Positions 28,755 to 37,252 of a DNA stretch of 64,000 bases are shown one piece after another; the stretch's first letter is position 1, and each line of letters starts with the position of its first letter. The notes under the pieces were generated by a model. That model did not search any database, was not told where the DNA came from, and was given only the letters and a program-made list of their open reading frames with translations. This DNA is from Streptomyces sp. NBC_00536. Lineage in GTDB: Bacteria > Actinomycetota > Actinomycetes > Streptomycetales > Streptomycetaceae. The stretch spans positions 3,782,001 to 3,846,000 of the forward strand of contig NZ_CP107819.1 of NCBI RefSeq assembly GCF_036346295.1, in the 5' to 3' direction. Position numbers and translations under genes: made by a program.

Positions 28755-29459
28755 TCAGCGCTTGGCGTGCCGCCCGCGCTGGCCCTGGACCGGCGGGAGC
28801 CCGTCCGGGGCGGTGCCCGGCGCGGGGGCCTCGTCGGCCTGCGCCGCCTTCTCCTTGCGGGCCTTGAGCACCTCGAAGATCACCGGGATGACGGAGATCA
28901 GCACGATGCCGATGAAGATCGGCTCGACGTTGTCCTTGATGAAGGTGAACTGGCCGAGCTGGTAGCCCAGGACCGTGACGCCCGCGCCCCACAGCACGCC
29001 GCCGATGATGTTGAACATCAGGAAGGTCCGGTACTTCATCGCGGTCGCGCCGGCGACCATCGGCGCGAAGGTGCGGATGATCGGCACGAAGCGGGCGAGC
29101 ACGATGGCCTTGGGGCCGTGCTTCTCCATGAAGTCGTGCGCCGCGTCGAGGTTCTCCCGCTTGAAGATCCGCGACTTCGGCTTGTTGAAGAGCTTCGGGC
29201 CGAAGACTTTGCCGATCATGTAACCGACCTGGTCACCGATGATCGCGGCGGCCGCGATCAGGGCGCAGACCAGCCACAGCGGCTGCTTGATGGTGCCGGC
29301 CGCGACGAACAGGCCCGCCGTGAAGAGCAGCGAGTCACCGGGCAGGAACGCGAAGAGACCCGATTCGGCGAAGACGATGATCAGGATTCCGATCAGGCCG
29401 AACTGCCCGATCAGATACTCCGGGGAAATCCACTCAGGGCCGAGTGCGAGCATGTTCAC
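28755..29459 (-). CDS. DedA family membrane protein
   Basis: A 234-residue DedA/SNARE-associated (VTT-domain) protein. Motifs include FAESGLFAFLPGDSLLF, a family hallmark with the conserved acidic residue and the PGDS turn, and ARFVPIIRTFAPMVAGATAM with the essential arginine. About four to five membrane or re-entrant helices are visible. Relatives are undecaprenyl-phosphate or phospholipid translocases/scramblases. The C-terminal tail (EAPAPGTAPDG) is disordered. The GTG at 29459 was chosen for an AGGAG upstream; ATG 29453 is also possible. Confidence 0.9.
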   Translation of the reverse strand: MNMLALGPEWISPEYLIGQFGLIGILIIVFAESGLFAFLPGDSLLFTAGLFVAAGTIKQPLWLVCALIAAAAIIGDQVGYMIGKVFGPKLFNKPKSRIFKRENLDAAHDFMEKHGPKAIVLARFVPIIRTFAPMVAGATAMKYRTFLMFNIIGGVLWGAGVTVLGYQLGQFTFIKDNVEPIFIGIVLISVIPVIFEVLKARKEKAAQADEAPAPGTAPDGLPPVQGQRGRHAKR

Positions 29460-29543
29460 GAGTCCGGAGTCTCCTGGATCGGGGGCTTTCGGGCAGGACC
29501 TGCGCCGGGCGGGAGCACATGGCAGTGGTTTCAAGTATGAACG

Positions 29544-29590
29544 CACGCGGCCCCCACCGGGTTCCAGGTCCCGGTGGGGGCCGCCGCGTG
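29544..29590 (-). terminator. Large hairpin terminator after the tipA-like gene
   Basis: Arms at 29544-29561 and 29570-29590 pair as CACGCGG plus CCCCCACCGGG with a small bulge and an 8-nt loop. It lies 22 bp beyond the stop of the MerR gene and upstream of dedA. Confidence 0.8.
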
Positions 29591-29612
29591 AACTCCGCCC
29601 CTCGTCGTGTCC

Positions 29613-30371
29613 CTACGCCTTGCGGACCGCGTTCGCCATGATCGCGTCCCGCACGAACACCGCCAGCCCCGGCCGGACCGCGTCGTAGTACGCCGTGAAC
29701 CGCTCGTCCGCCACATACATCTCACCGAGGCAGACGTGCATCTCGTACGAGCACGCGTAATGGTTCCGGCCGATCCAGCCGCGGTGCTCCTCGGCCAGGT
29801 CCATGGCCCGCCCGGACTCCGCGGACACGCCCGCGTCCAGCAGCTCGGCCAGGCGCCGCGAGATGTCCTCGGCCTCGGCCGTGATCCGCTTCCAGTCCTC
29901 CTTGGTGTAGCCGGCGGACCGGCGGGCGGACTCCTCGTAGGCCTCCGTCCCGCCCCAGCGCTCCTCCACCTCGGCCGCGTGCTCGTCCGGGTCGAAGTCC
30001 CCGAAGACCTCGAACTTCTCCTCGGGGGTCAGCTTGATGCTCATCGTGCGTGCCTCCATCGCGCGCTCCACGGCGGCGGCCATCCGCTGGAGGGTGCCGA
30101 TCCGCTCCGACAGCAGGGCGTGCTGCCTGCGCAGGTGCTCCTGCGGGTCGGCGTCCGGATCGTCCAGCAGGGCCGCCACCTCGTCGAGCGGAAAGCCCAG
30201 CTCCCGGTAGAACAGGATCCGCTGCAGCCGGTCGAGGTCACCGTCGTCGTACCGGCGGTGCCCCGCGCCGCTGCGGCCGCTCGGCGAGAGCAGCCCGATC
30301 TCGTCGTAGTGGTGCAGCGTGCGCACGGTGACGCGGGCGAAACCGGCGACCTGTCCCACGGAGTGGCTCAT
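29613..30371 (-). CDS. tipA: MerR family thiopeptide-binding regulator, TipAL-type (encodes TipAS internally)
   Basis: A 252-residue regulator that matches TipAL of Streptomyces. An N-terminal MerR DNA-binding domain (SVGQVAGFARVTVRTLHHYD) and dimer coiled coil are followed by the TipAS ligand domain (residues 110-252). Cys207 and Cys214 in YACSYEMHVCLGEMY fall at the positions TipA uses to bind thiostrepton-like antibiotics covalently. An internal ATG at 30044 (Met110), preceded by GGAGG with good spacing, would give a 143-residue TipAS that sequesters the drug without binding DNA. The promoter matches the tipA promoter (19-bp spacer). TipAL should activate its own gene when a thiopeptide is bound. 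Confidence 0.93.
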   Translation of the reverse strand: MSHSVGQVAGFARVTVRTLHHYDEIGLLSPSGRSGAGHRRYDDGDLDRLQRILFYRELGFPLDEVAALLDDPDADPQEHLRRQHALLSERIGTLQRMAAAVERAMEARTMSIKLTPEEKFEVFGDFDPDEHAAEVEERWGGTEAYEESARRSAGYTKEDWKRITAEAEDISRRLAELLDAGVSAESGRAMDLAEEHRGWIGRNHYACSYEMHVCLGEMYVADERFTAYYDAVRPGLAVFVRDAIMANAVRKA

Positions 30372-30406
30372 CGCCTCCGCTCCTTCTCTTCTCGGGTACG
30401 CGCTTC

Positions 30407-30437
30407 ACTGTGCCGCCTCACGTGGCGTGAGGTGCAA
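30407..30437 (-). promoter_or_regulatory. tipA-type promoter and TipAL operator
   Basis: On the minus strand the -35 TTGCAC (30437-30432) and -10-like CACAGT (30412-30407) are separated by 19 bp. This spacer holds the dyad CCTCACGCCACGTGAGG. A long spacer with an inverted repeat is the mark of MerR-activated promoters, which are twisted into register by the bound activator. Confidence 0.8.
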
Positions 30438-30465
30438 GCGCGACCCGTTCCGCGGAGGCGGCCGC

Positions 30466-31188
30466 TCAGCGGTGCTCGGGGTTGGGGAAGTCGAAGCGGC
30501 AGCCCGCGTCCCACTGCGAGCGCTGGTTGCCGTGCGCCGGGATCCCGCCGGAGCGCCTGAGCAGGGCGGCCAGGTGCATGAGGTTCCAGGACATGAAGGC
30601 GGTGTTGCGGTTGGTGAAGTCGTTCTCGGGGCCGCCGGAGCCCGGGTCCAGGTAGGAGGGGCCGGGACCGGCCTCGCCGATCCAGCCCGCGTCCGCCTGC
30701 GGCGGGACCGTGTAGCCCAGGTGCTGGAGGCTGTAGAGGACGTTCATCGCGCAGTGCTTGACCCCGTCCTCGTTCCCGGTGATCAGGCAGCCGCCGACCC
30801 GGCCGTAGTAGGCGTACTGGCCCTCCTCGTTCAGGACGGAGGAGCAGGCGTAGAGCCGCTCGATGACCCGCTTCATCACGGAACTGTTGTCGCCCAGCCA
30901 GATCGGGCCCGCCAGGACGAGGATGTCCGCCGCCATGATCTGCGAGTACAGGACGGGCCAGTCGTCGCTCTCCCAGCCGTGCTCGGTCATGTCCGGCCAG
31001 ACCCCGGTGGCGATGTCGCGGTCGACGGCGCGGATCAGCTCGGTGGTGACGCCGTTCGACTCCATCACCGCCCGGCTCTTGTCGATCAGACCGTCGGTGT
31101 TGCTGATCTCGGGCGAGCGTTTGAGCGTGCAGTTGACATAGACGGCACGCAGGTTCAGGTCGCGGTAATCGTGAGCGTTCGTCGGCAC
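30466..31188 (-). CDS. NADPH-dependent FMN reductase / flavodoxin-family protein
   Basis: A 240-residue flavodoxin-fold protein. The first strand and FMN loop read AVYVNCTLKRSPEISNTDGL; a later FMN-site segment is LAGPIWLGDNSSVMKRVIERL and GRVGGCLITGNEDGVKH follows. These fit the NADPH-dependent FMN reductase or WrbA-like superfamily. A soluble cytoplasmic location is expected. It lies upstream of the tipA-like gene on the same strand, with the tipA promoter in the 94-bp gap, so the two are probably separate units. Confidence 0.82.
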   Translation of the reverse strand: MPTNAHDYRDLNLRAVYVNCTLKRSPEISNTDGLIDKSRAVMESNGVTTELIRAVDRDIATGVWPDMTEHGWESDDWPVLYSQIMAADILVLAGPIWLGDNSSVMKRVIERLYACSSVLNEEGQYAYYGRVGGCLITGNEDGVKHCAMNVLYSLQHLGYTVPPQADAGWIGEAGPGPSYLDPGSGGPENDFTNRNTAFMSWNLMHLAALLRRSGGIPAHGNQRSQWDAGCRFDFPNPEHR

Positions 31189-31235
31189 GGTCCCAGCCTG
31201 ATCGGCCGCCCCTGCCCGCGCGAGCGCGGTGGCCC

Positions 31236-31274
31236 GTACGGGCTCACGGCGCCCGGTACGGACTCACGGCGCCC
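31236..31274. repeat. 20-bp-period direct duplication over the 3' end of the ArsR gene
   Basis: GTACGGGCTCACGGCGCCC (31236-31254) and GTACGGACTCACGGCGCCC (31256-31274) differ at one base. The second copy contains the stop codon of the ArsR-type gene, so the duplication lies across the gene end. Confidence 0.7.
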
Positions 31275-32271
31275 CCACCGGGGTGAGCAGCGCGTCCGCG
31301 ACCGTCGTACGGGCGTACAGCACCGACCGGCCGGCCCGGTGCGCGGTGACCAGCCCGGCGCCCCGCAGGGCGGTCAGGTGCTGCGAGACCGCGGGCGCGG
31401 ACAGCCCGCACCGGGCGGCCAGCCGGGTCGTGGAGGCCGGAGTGTCGAGTTCGGTGAGCAGCAGCGCGCGGGAGCGGCCCAGCACGGCGGCGACCGCCTC
31501 CCCGGCGGTCCCCGGGTGCCGGGGCTCCCACAGCGTGCCGGTCCCGCGCGCCGGGTACGCCAGCTGCGGCGGGTCCGGCGCGACCGAGCGGGTCAGCACC
31601 CGCGGCCAGGCGAAGGCCGAGGGCACCAGCAGCAGCCCCGGACCCGCCTGCTCCCGGGTCACCGCGCAGTGCCTGCGGACCAGGCGCAGGGTGCCCTCGT
31701 CCCAGCGCACCGACTCGTGCAGCTCGTTCAGGACGTACGCGGAGCCGTGCTCGGCCACCAGCCGCGCCCGGTGGAAGACGTCGGCCTCCAGCAGCTGCCG
31801 GATCCGGGCCCAGTAGGGCGCGATCGCCAGCTCCCAGTACGTCTCGATCTCGGCCGCGACCTTCTCCAGCGCGGCCTCCGGTGCCTCCTCCAGCAGCCGC
31901 AGCCGGGCGGGGGCCGCGCCCGCGGGGCCGGGGCGCTCGGCGCGCAGCCGGGCGAGGTCCGCCCGTACCCGCTCGGGCGCGGTGGCCCGTACGGCCGCCA
32001 GCTCGGCGGCCGGCTCCGGGAAGGGACCGGCCGGAGCCGGATTGAGGAAGTCCGCGAGGTAGCCGCGGGCCGGGACCAGCGCGGCCAGCCAGCCGCGGTC
32101 CAGGCCCGCGCGCGCCAGCCGGGGACGCACCTGCTCCGCCCAGCGGCGGTGCGGCCCGGAGTCGGCCGGACCGGCCAGCAGCCGGAAGCTGGTGACGACC
32201 TCCCACATCGGCGAGACCGCGAACCGGGTCCGCGCCAGGTCCGCCGTCGAAAAGCTCAGTTCCGAGTCCAC
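31264..32271 (-). CDS. ArsR family winged-helix regulator with N-terminal sensor region
   Basis: A 335-residue regulator. The C-terminal winged helix (about 255-330) reads LTELDTPASTTRLAARCGLS then APAVSQHLTALRGAGLV, typical of ArsR. The 250-residue N-terminal part starts SFSTADLARTRFAVSPMWEV, a feature of the large ArsR/DUF5937-type actinobacterial proteins. The GTG at 32271 is preceded by a G-rich site with 9-nt spacing; GTG 32277 is too close to it. It is divergent from an MFS exporter gene 108 bp away and probably represses it. Confidence 0.85.
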   Translation of the reverse strand: MDSELSFSTADLARTRFAVSPMWEVVTSFRLLAGPADSGPHRRWAEQVRPRLARAGLDRGWLAALVPARGYLADFLNPAPAGPFPEPAAELAAVRATAPERVRADLARLRAERPGPAGAAPARLRLLEEAPEAALEKVAAEIETYWELAIAPYWARIRQLLEADVFHRARLVAEHGSAYVLNELHESVRWDEGTLRLVRRHCAVTREQAGPGLLLVPSAFAWPRVLTRSVAPDPPQLAYPARGTGTLWEPRHPGTAGEAVAAVLGRSRALLLTELDTPASTTRLAARCGLSAPAVSQHLTALRGAGLVTAHRAGRSVLYARTTVADALLTPVGAP

Positions 32272-32379
32272 AGCCACGCCCCCCACAGCCCCACACCCCG
32301 CGTTTTGGATTCGACCCGCTGGATTCGGCCTGAGCTTAATCAATACGGCCAGCGGGGGTCGGGGGCGCACGCTCCTCGC

Positions 32380-33576
32380 ATGCTCTCCACTTTCCGCGGA
32401 CTCCCGCCCACCGTCTGGACCGTCTTCGCCGGAACGATCGTCAACCGGCTCGGTCACCTGGTGACACCGTTCCTCGTGTTCCTGCTGGCCGACCGCGGGG
32501 TGACCGGGGCCGGGACCTCGTACGTCCTCGGTGCGCTCGGCGCGGGCAACCTGCTCGGTCCGGTCCTCGGCGGCTTCCTCGCCGACCGGATCGGCCGCCG
32601 CCCCACCATGCTGACCGGACTCCTCGCCGCCGCGGCCGCGCAGGGCGCGCTGTTCCTCGCACCGGGCGCCCTGACCATGGCCGCGGCGGCCCTGCTGCTG
32701 AGCGCCGCCTCGGCGACCGTCAGCCCCGCCGCGTACGCGCTGATGGCCGATGCCGTGGATGCGGAGCGCAGGCAGCGGGCGTACGCGCTGTTCGGCTGGG
32801 GGGTCAACATCGGCACCGCCGTCGCCGGGGTGCTGGGCGGGTTCCTCGCCGCCCACGGGTACTGGCTGCTCTTCGCGGTCGACGCCGGGACCCTGCTGAT
32901 CTACGCCACGGTGGTGGCGACCCGGCTGCGCGAGCCGCGGCGCGCGCCGAAGGCCGCGGACACGGCCGCGGGGGCCGGGCTCGGCTACGGGGTCGTGCTG
33001 CGGGACCGGCTGCTGCTCGCCCTGCTCCCGCTCTTCGGGGTCCAGCTCTTCGTGTACTCGCTGACCGAGGTGGCGCTGCCGCTGGCCATGCGCGACAGCG
33101 GGCTCTCCCCCGCCGCGTACGGGGCGACGGCGGCCGTCAACGCGGTCCTGGTGGTCGCCCTGCAGCCGTTCGCCTCCGGTCTGCTCGCCCGGCTGCCGCA
33201 GCTGCCCGTGCAGGCCGCGGGCAGCGCGCTGATCGCCGTGGGCGTGGCGCTGACCGGGCTCGCGGACGGCATCGTCGGCTACACGGCGTCCGTGGCCGTC
33301 TGGTCGCTGGGCGAGGTGGTCGTCGCCGGGATCGCCGCCTCGGTCGTCGCCAACCTCGCCCCGGCGCACGCCCGCGGCCGCTACCAGGGCGCCTTCGGCT
33401 GGACCTGGGGGCTGGCCCGCTTCGCCGCCCTCACCCTGGGCGTCACCCTCTACACCGGCCTCGGCCCGGCCGCGCTGTGGCTGCTCGCCCTGACCGCGGG
33501 GCTGCTCGCGGCGGCGACGACCCTGGTCCTGCACCGCCGGGTCACGGCCCGCGTGTCGCACACCTTGGCCGCGTAG
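32380..33576 (+). CDS. MFS transporter
   Basis: A 398-residue major facilitator with about twelve transmembrane helices. The loop 2-3 signature reads GGFLADRIGRRPTML. Length and the paired arrangement with a divergent ArsR regulator resemble drug or metabolite exporters. The ATG at 32380 starts MLSTFRGLPPTVWTVFAG; the frame upstream is antisense or intergenic and not coding. The substrate cannot be inferred. Confidence 0.9.
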   Translation: MLSTFRGLPPTVWTVFAGTIVNRLGHLVTPFLVFLLADRGVTGAGTSYVLGALGAGNLLGPVLGGFLADRIGRRPTMLTGLLAAAAAQGALFLAPGALTMAAAALLLSAASATVSPAAYALMADAVDAERRQRAYALFGWGVNIGTAVAGVLGGFLAAHGYWLLFAVDAGTLLIYATVVATRLREPRRAPKAADTAAGAGLGYGVVLRDRLLLALLPLFGVQLFVYSLTEVALPLAMRDSGLSPAAYGATAAVNAVLVVALQPFASGLLARLPQLPVQAAGSALIAVGVALTGLADGIVGYTASVAVWSLGEVVVAGIAASVVANLAPAHARGRYQGAFGWTWGLARFAALTLGVTLYTGLGPAALWLLALTAGLLAAATTLVLHRRVTARVSHTLAA

Positions 33577-33578
33577 CC

Positions 33579-33843
33579 GCCTGCGGCTGGCCGTCCTGGG
33601 CTCCGCCCAGACCCGCGCCTCAAACTCCCCCAGCTACCGCTGGGAGGTGCCCCCGGGCGAGGCTGGATCTTTCAGCCCGTCCGGCGTTTGAGGACCGGGT
33701 CTGGGCGGAGCCCAGGACGCTCAGCCGCAGGCAGCTGGCGGCAGGCGGTCGCGTTCAGCCCGCCCGGCTGGATCTGCCGTTTTCAGCCCCGCCGGCGTTT
33801 GAGGCGCGGGTCTGGGCGGAGCCCAGGGCGCTCAGCCGCAGGC
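33579..33843. repeat. Triplicated intergenic palindromic repeat
   Basis: Two direct copies (33670-33732 and 33781-33843) share GGCGTTTGAGG, CGGGTCTGGGCGGAGCCCAG and CTCAGCCGCAGGC. A third copy in inverse orientation lies at 33579-33625. Between them sits the short dyad CCCAGCTACCGCTGGG. The sequence resembles an abundant intergenic repeat of streptomycete genomes and fills the 278-bp gap between the MFS and DinB genes, possibly folding to end both transcripts. Confidence 0.8.
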
Positions 33844-33854
33844 GACCGGCTCGG

Positions 33855-34403
33855 CTAGCTCCAGGACTGGCCCGTCGCCTGGGCCACCAGCTCGAAGGCG
33901 GTCTTGCCGTCGAGGGACTCGCGGACGATGTCCGCGTGCCCCGCGTGCCGGGCGTGCTCCTCGATCAGGTGCAGGAGCAGCCACCGCATCGAGACCCGGC
34001 CCTCCTTGGGGAACCACGGCTCGTCCGGCAGCGGGAAGGTGTCGTCCAGGCTCGGCAGACCGTGGACGAACTTCTCCAGCTCGGCCACCACCCCGTCCCA
34101 GAACTCCAGGACCGCGCCGACCGACTCCCCGTCGACCAGCCGGAAGCTGTCCGGCCAGGTCTCCCGCGTGCGCTGCTTCTCGTTCCGCTGCTGCTGGGCC
34201 ATCCGCAGCCAGCCCAGTTCCGTCTCGGCCACGTGCTTGAGCAGCCCGGACAGGGAGAGTTCGCTGGCGCTGGGGCGGCTCGCGGCCTGCTCCTCGGTGA
34301 GTCCGAGGACCGAGCGCCGCAGCCCGCCGCGCTGGGTCTCGATGAAGGACAGGAGCGCGCCGCGCTCGTCGCCGGGGGCTTCCGCGGGAACGTGGGTGAC
34401 CAT
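33855..34403 (-). CDS. DinB family protein (DUF664)
   Basis: A 182-residue four-helix-bundle protein. His-containing helices appear in LSGLLKHVAETELGWLRMA and RWLLLHLIEEHARHAGHADI, giving the three-His metal site common in DinB/DUF664 proteins. Many relatives are thiol-dependent (mycothiol) transferases, but its substrate is unknown. The ATG at 34403 gives MVTHVPAEAPGDERGALL; longer in-frame starts to 34460 add a basic segment without family support. Confidence 0.87.
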   Translation of the reverse strand: MVTHVPAEAPGDERGALLSFIETQRGGLRRSVLGLTEEQAASRPSASELSLSGLLKHVAETELGWLRMAQQQRNEKQRTRETWPDSFRLVDGESVGAVLEFWDGVVAELEKFVHGLPSLDDTFPLPDEPWFPKEGRVSMRWLLLHLIEEHARHAGHADIVRESLDGKTAFELVAQATGQSWS

Positions 34404-34529
34404 GCTGACCGACCGCCTCTTGTGTGCTCTGGATCCGGCTCCGTGCGCCGTCTCCGACAAGAAACAATCTAGGGACCAATGCGGTCAGTTGCTGTCCTAG
34501 ATCCCGCGTGTACAGGGCTCAGAACGGAA

Positions 34530-35987
34530 TCAGAACGGAAAACGCGTCCGGCCGTGCTGGACCGAGATCCACTTCTGGGTGGTGAAGGCCTCCACGGTCG
34601 CCTGGCCGTTCAGCCGACCGAGGCCCGAGGCCTTCTCGCCGCCGAACGCGGCCAGCGGTTCGTCCCCGATGGTGGAGTCGTTCACATGGATCATGCCCGT
34701 CTCGATCCGCTGGGCGAAGCGCACGCCGCGCTCGACGTCCCGGGTGTGGACCGCGCCGCTGAGTCCGTACGGGGTCGCGTTGGCCAGCCGTACGCCCTCC
34801 TCCTCGCCGTCGAAGACGACCAGCAGGGCCACCGGACCGAAGATCTCCTGGCCGAGCAGCGGGGAGTCCTCGGGCAGTTCCGCCAGGACCGTCGGTTCGA
34901 CCAGGTTGCCGCGCGTAGACCCGCGTACGAGCGCCTGCGCGCCGGAGGCGACCGCCCGGTCCACCAGCGCGGTGAGCGCGTCGGCCTGGAAGGAGTTGAT
35001 CAGCGGGCCGATGTGGGTGCCGGGGTCGTGCGGGTCACCGGTCTTCAGGGAGCGGACCTTCGCGGTGAACTTCGCGGTGAACTCCTCGGCGACGGAGCGG
35101 TCGACGAGGATCCGGTTCGCGGCCATGCAGACCTGGCCCTGGTAGACGAAGCGGCTGAAGACGGCCGCGTCCACCGCGTAGTCGAGGTCGGCGTCGTCGA
35201 GGACGACCAGCGCGCTGTTGCCGCTCAGCTCCAGGACGGTCCGCTTGAAGTGGCGGGCGGCGACGGCGCCGACGTGCCGGCCGACCCGGTCGGAGCCCGC
35301 GAAGGAGATCACCTTGGGCACCGGGTGGGTGAGGAGCGCGTCGCCTATCTCGGCTATGTCGGTGACCAGGACGTTCAGCAGTCCGGCCGGGAGGCCCGCG
35401 TCCTCGAAGATCTTCGCGATGACCCCGCCGCCGACGACCGGGGCGTTCTGGTTCGGCTTGATCACCACGGCGTTGCCGAGCGCCAGGGCGGGCGCGACGG
35501 ACTTCATGGTGACCAGGAAGGGGAAGTTGAAGGGGCTGATGACGGCGATCACGCCGACGGGCAGCCGCTGGACCCTGTTCTCCTTGCCCTCCACCGGCGA
35601 GGGCAGGATGCGGCCCTCGGGGCGGACGGAGAGCTGGATGGCCTCGCGGATGAACTCCTTGGCCAGGTGGATCTCGTACTCGGCCTTGGGCCGGGTGCCG
35701 CCCAGCTCGTCGATCATCGCCTCGACGATCTCCGGCTCGCGCTCCTCGGTGATCCGCAGGGCGCGTTCCAGGACGGTGCGTCTGGAGTACGGGCTGGTCG
35801 CGGCCCATTCGGCCTGCGCGCGCTCGGCGGCCCGGTAGGCACGGTCGACCTGCTCGACGGTGGCCACGGTGATGGCCGCGAGCTTCTCGCCGTTGTAGGG
35901 GTTGACGTCGATGATGTCCCACGAGCCCGTACCGGCCAGCCATTCGCCGTCGATGTACTGGTGGGCCAGGTCGCTGAATATGGACAT
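34530..35987 (-). CDS. NAD(P)-dependent aldehyde dehydrogenase
   Basis: A 485-residue enzyme oxidising an aldehyde to a carboxylate. The NAD-binding ISPFNFPFLVTMKSVAPAL, catalytic Glu in LELSGNSALVVLDDADLD and nucleophilic Cys in YQGQVCMAANRILVD are intact, as is the C-terminal NDSTIGDEPLAAFGG. It resembles benzaldehyde/salicylaldehyde-type dehydrogenases, but the substrate is not determined. It is transcribed alone. A perfect palindrome ACTGATCAGT (36031-36040) lies 44 bp upstream and could be an operator. Confidence 0.93.
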   Translation of the reverse strand: MSIFSDLAHQYIDGEWLAGTGSWDIIDVNPYNGEKLAAITVATVEQVDRAYRAAERAQAEWAATSPYSRRTVLERALRITEEREPEIVEAMIDELGGTRPKAEYEIHLAKEFIREAIQLSVRPEGRILPSPVEGKENRVQRLPVGVIAVISPFNFPFLVTMKSVAPALALGNAVVIKPNQNAPVVGGGVIAKIFEDAGLPAGLLNVLVTDIAEIGDALLTHPVPKVISFAGSDRVGRHVGAVAARHFKRTVLELSGNSALVVLDDADLDYAVDAAVFSRFVYQGQVCMAANRILVDRSVAEEFTAKFTAKVRSLKTGDPHDPGTHIGPLINSFQADALTALVDRAVASGAQALVRGSTRGNLVEPTVLAELPEDSPLLGQEIFGPVALLVVFDGEEEGVRLANATPYGLSGAVHTRDVERGVRFAQRIETGMIHVNDSTIGDEPLAAFGGEKASGLGRLNGQATVEAFTTQKWISVQHGRTRFPF

Positions 35988-36030
35988 GCCATCCCTTACT
36001 GCGAGCGCGCACCCTTGCGCTGCACCGGAG

Positions 36031-36040
36031 ACTGATCAGT
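36031..36040. promoter_or_regulatory. Palindrome ACTGATCAGT upstream of the aldehyde dehydrogenase gene
   Basis: A perfect 10-bp inverted repeat between the aldehyde dehydrogenase start and the XRE gene end. On the minus strand TACTAT lies just upstream of it, a possible -10. A short dyad like this can arise by chance, so the assignment is tentative. Confidence 0.35.
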
Positions 36041-36058
36041 CGTCATAGTACGTGCGAT

Positions 36059-36919
36059 TCAAGACAGTTGGAGCAGGCCCCGGAGAAGATCCCGGGTCTG
36101 GCGCGGGTCCGGGCAGTCGCCCTGGAGCCGTTCCATGGCCCGGCTGTACTGCCCCACTTCCTCGTCCTTGTCCAGGTAGAGGGCGCTGGTGAGCTGTTCC
36201 AGATAGACGATGTCCTGGAGGTCGGACTCGGGGAAGCGCAGCAGGGTGAAGGCGCCGCTCTCGCCCGCGTGCCCGCCGAAGGAGAAGGGCATGACCTGGA
36301 GTTGGACGTTGGGGCGCTGGGAGATCTCGATGAGGTGCTCCAACTGGCCCCGCATGACGTCCCGGTCGCCGTACGGGCGGCGCAGCGCGGCCTCGTCCAG
36401 GACGGCATGGAAGACGGGGGCGTTCTCGGAGACCAGCACCTTCTGGCGCTCCAGGCGCAGCGCGACCCGCCGGTCGATCTCGGCGGCGGTGGCGGTGGGC
36501 ATGCCGCGGCTGACGACGGCGTGGGCGTACGCCTCGGTCTGGAGCAGGCCGTGGACGAACTGGACCTCATAGATGCGGATGAGCGACGCGGCGCCCTCCA
36601 GCCCGATGTAGGTCTGGAACCACCCGGGCAGGACATCGCCGTAACTGTGCCACCAGCCCGCCGCGTTGGCCTCGCGGACGAGCCCGAGGAGCGACTCGCG
36701 CTCGGTGCCGTCCATGACTCCGTAGAGCGTGAGGAGGTCCTCGACGTCTCTGGCCTTGAAGCTCACCCTTCCCAACTCCAAGCGGCTGATCTTCGACTCG
36801 GACGCGCGGATCGAGTAGCCGGCCGCCTCACGGGTGATCCCACGGGATTCACGGAGCCGCCTGAGCTGCGAGCCCAGGAGAATACGGCGCACCACAGAAC
36901 CGCTGGCTTCTGCGGTCAC
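36059..36919 (-). CDS. XRE family regulator with DUF5753 domain (WhiJ-type)
   Basis: A 286-residue transcription factor. The N-terminal helix-turn-helix (about 14-68) reads LRRLRESRGITREAAGYSI and SKISRLELGR; the rest is the DUF5753 domain, containing QTYIGLEGAASLIRIYEVQF and the acidic/aromatic C-terminal strands. Such proteins in Streptomyces pair with DUF397 partners and RsbW-like ATPases (WhiJ, AbaA-type loci) affecting development and antibiotics. That exact trio is present here. The GTG at 36919 is preceded by GCAGGA. Confidence 0.9.
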   Translation of the reverse strand: MTAEASGSVVRRILLGSQLRRLRESRGITREAAGYSIRASESKISRLELGRVSFKARDVEDLLTLYGVMDGTERESLLGLVREANAAGWWHSYGDVLPGWFQTYIGLEGAASLIRIYEVQFVHGLLQTEAYAHAVVSRGMPTATAAEIDRRVALRLERQKVLVSENAPVFHAVLDEAALRRPYGDRDVMRGQLEHLIEISQRPNVQLQVMPFSFGGHAGESGAFTLLRFPESDLQDIVYLEQLTSALYLDKDEEVGQYSRAMERLQGDCPDPRQTRDLLRGLLQLS

Positions 36920-37252
36920 TAGTCCTGCCCTCCCCTTCGCCTTGGCGCGGGGCCCCCGTACCCCAGGGGCCGCAGTCTGCCACCAAAACGCATCTGGCCG
37001 TACTCGTTCTGTAACGGAATCCTGCGTCCCGCCAAAGAAGTCCGTAAGTATGCGCAGGAAGAAATGAGCAAGAACCATGACGGGACCGGACAGGTCCGGC
37101 GCGTGCACGTGCATCTGCCCTTGCATCTGACATCCGCATTCGGAAGCATGGTCCCCGCGCACCTGCGTGCTCTTCGCGCCGGCGCGAGACCCACCCCGCA
37201 GTTCTTTCTGGTCAGGGCCACCGCCCGGCCGCGAATCCCGGGAGTGCCTCGC
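36920..37252. promoter_or_regulatory. 333-bp divergent control region of the WhiJ-type locus
   Basis: This gap holds the promoters of the XRE gene (minus) and the ATPase gene (plus). The only strong signal is the 23-bp element at 37103-37125, described separately. An in-frame ATG at 37064 would extend the ATPase by 63 residues, but it has no well-spaced ribosome-binding site. Confidence 0.5.
37103..37125 (+). promoter_or_regulatory. Shared WhiJ-locus element, copy 1
   Basis: GTGCACGTGCATCTGCCC followed by TTGCA. It contains the perfect palindrome TGCACGTGCA. An almost identical element in inverse orientation lies upstream of the DUF397 gene (38256-38278), and the palindrome alone recurs at 37902. 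Confidence 0.6.

Noticed and set aside
37064..37252. N-terminal extension of the RsbW-like ATPase from ATG 37064
   Set aside because: AGGAAG is only 2 nt from this ATG and the extra residues cover the shared regulatory element; ATG 37253 has a better site.
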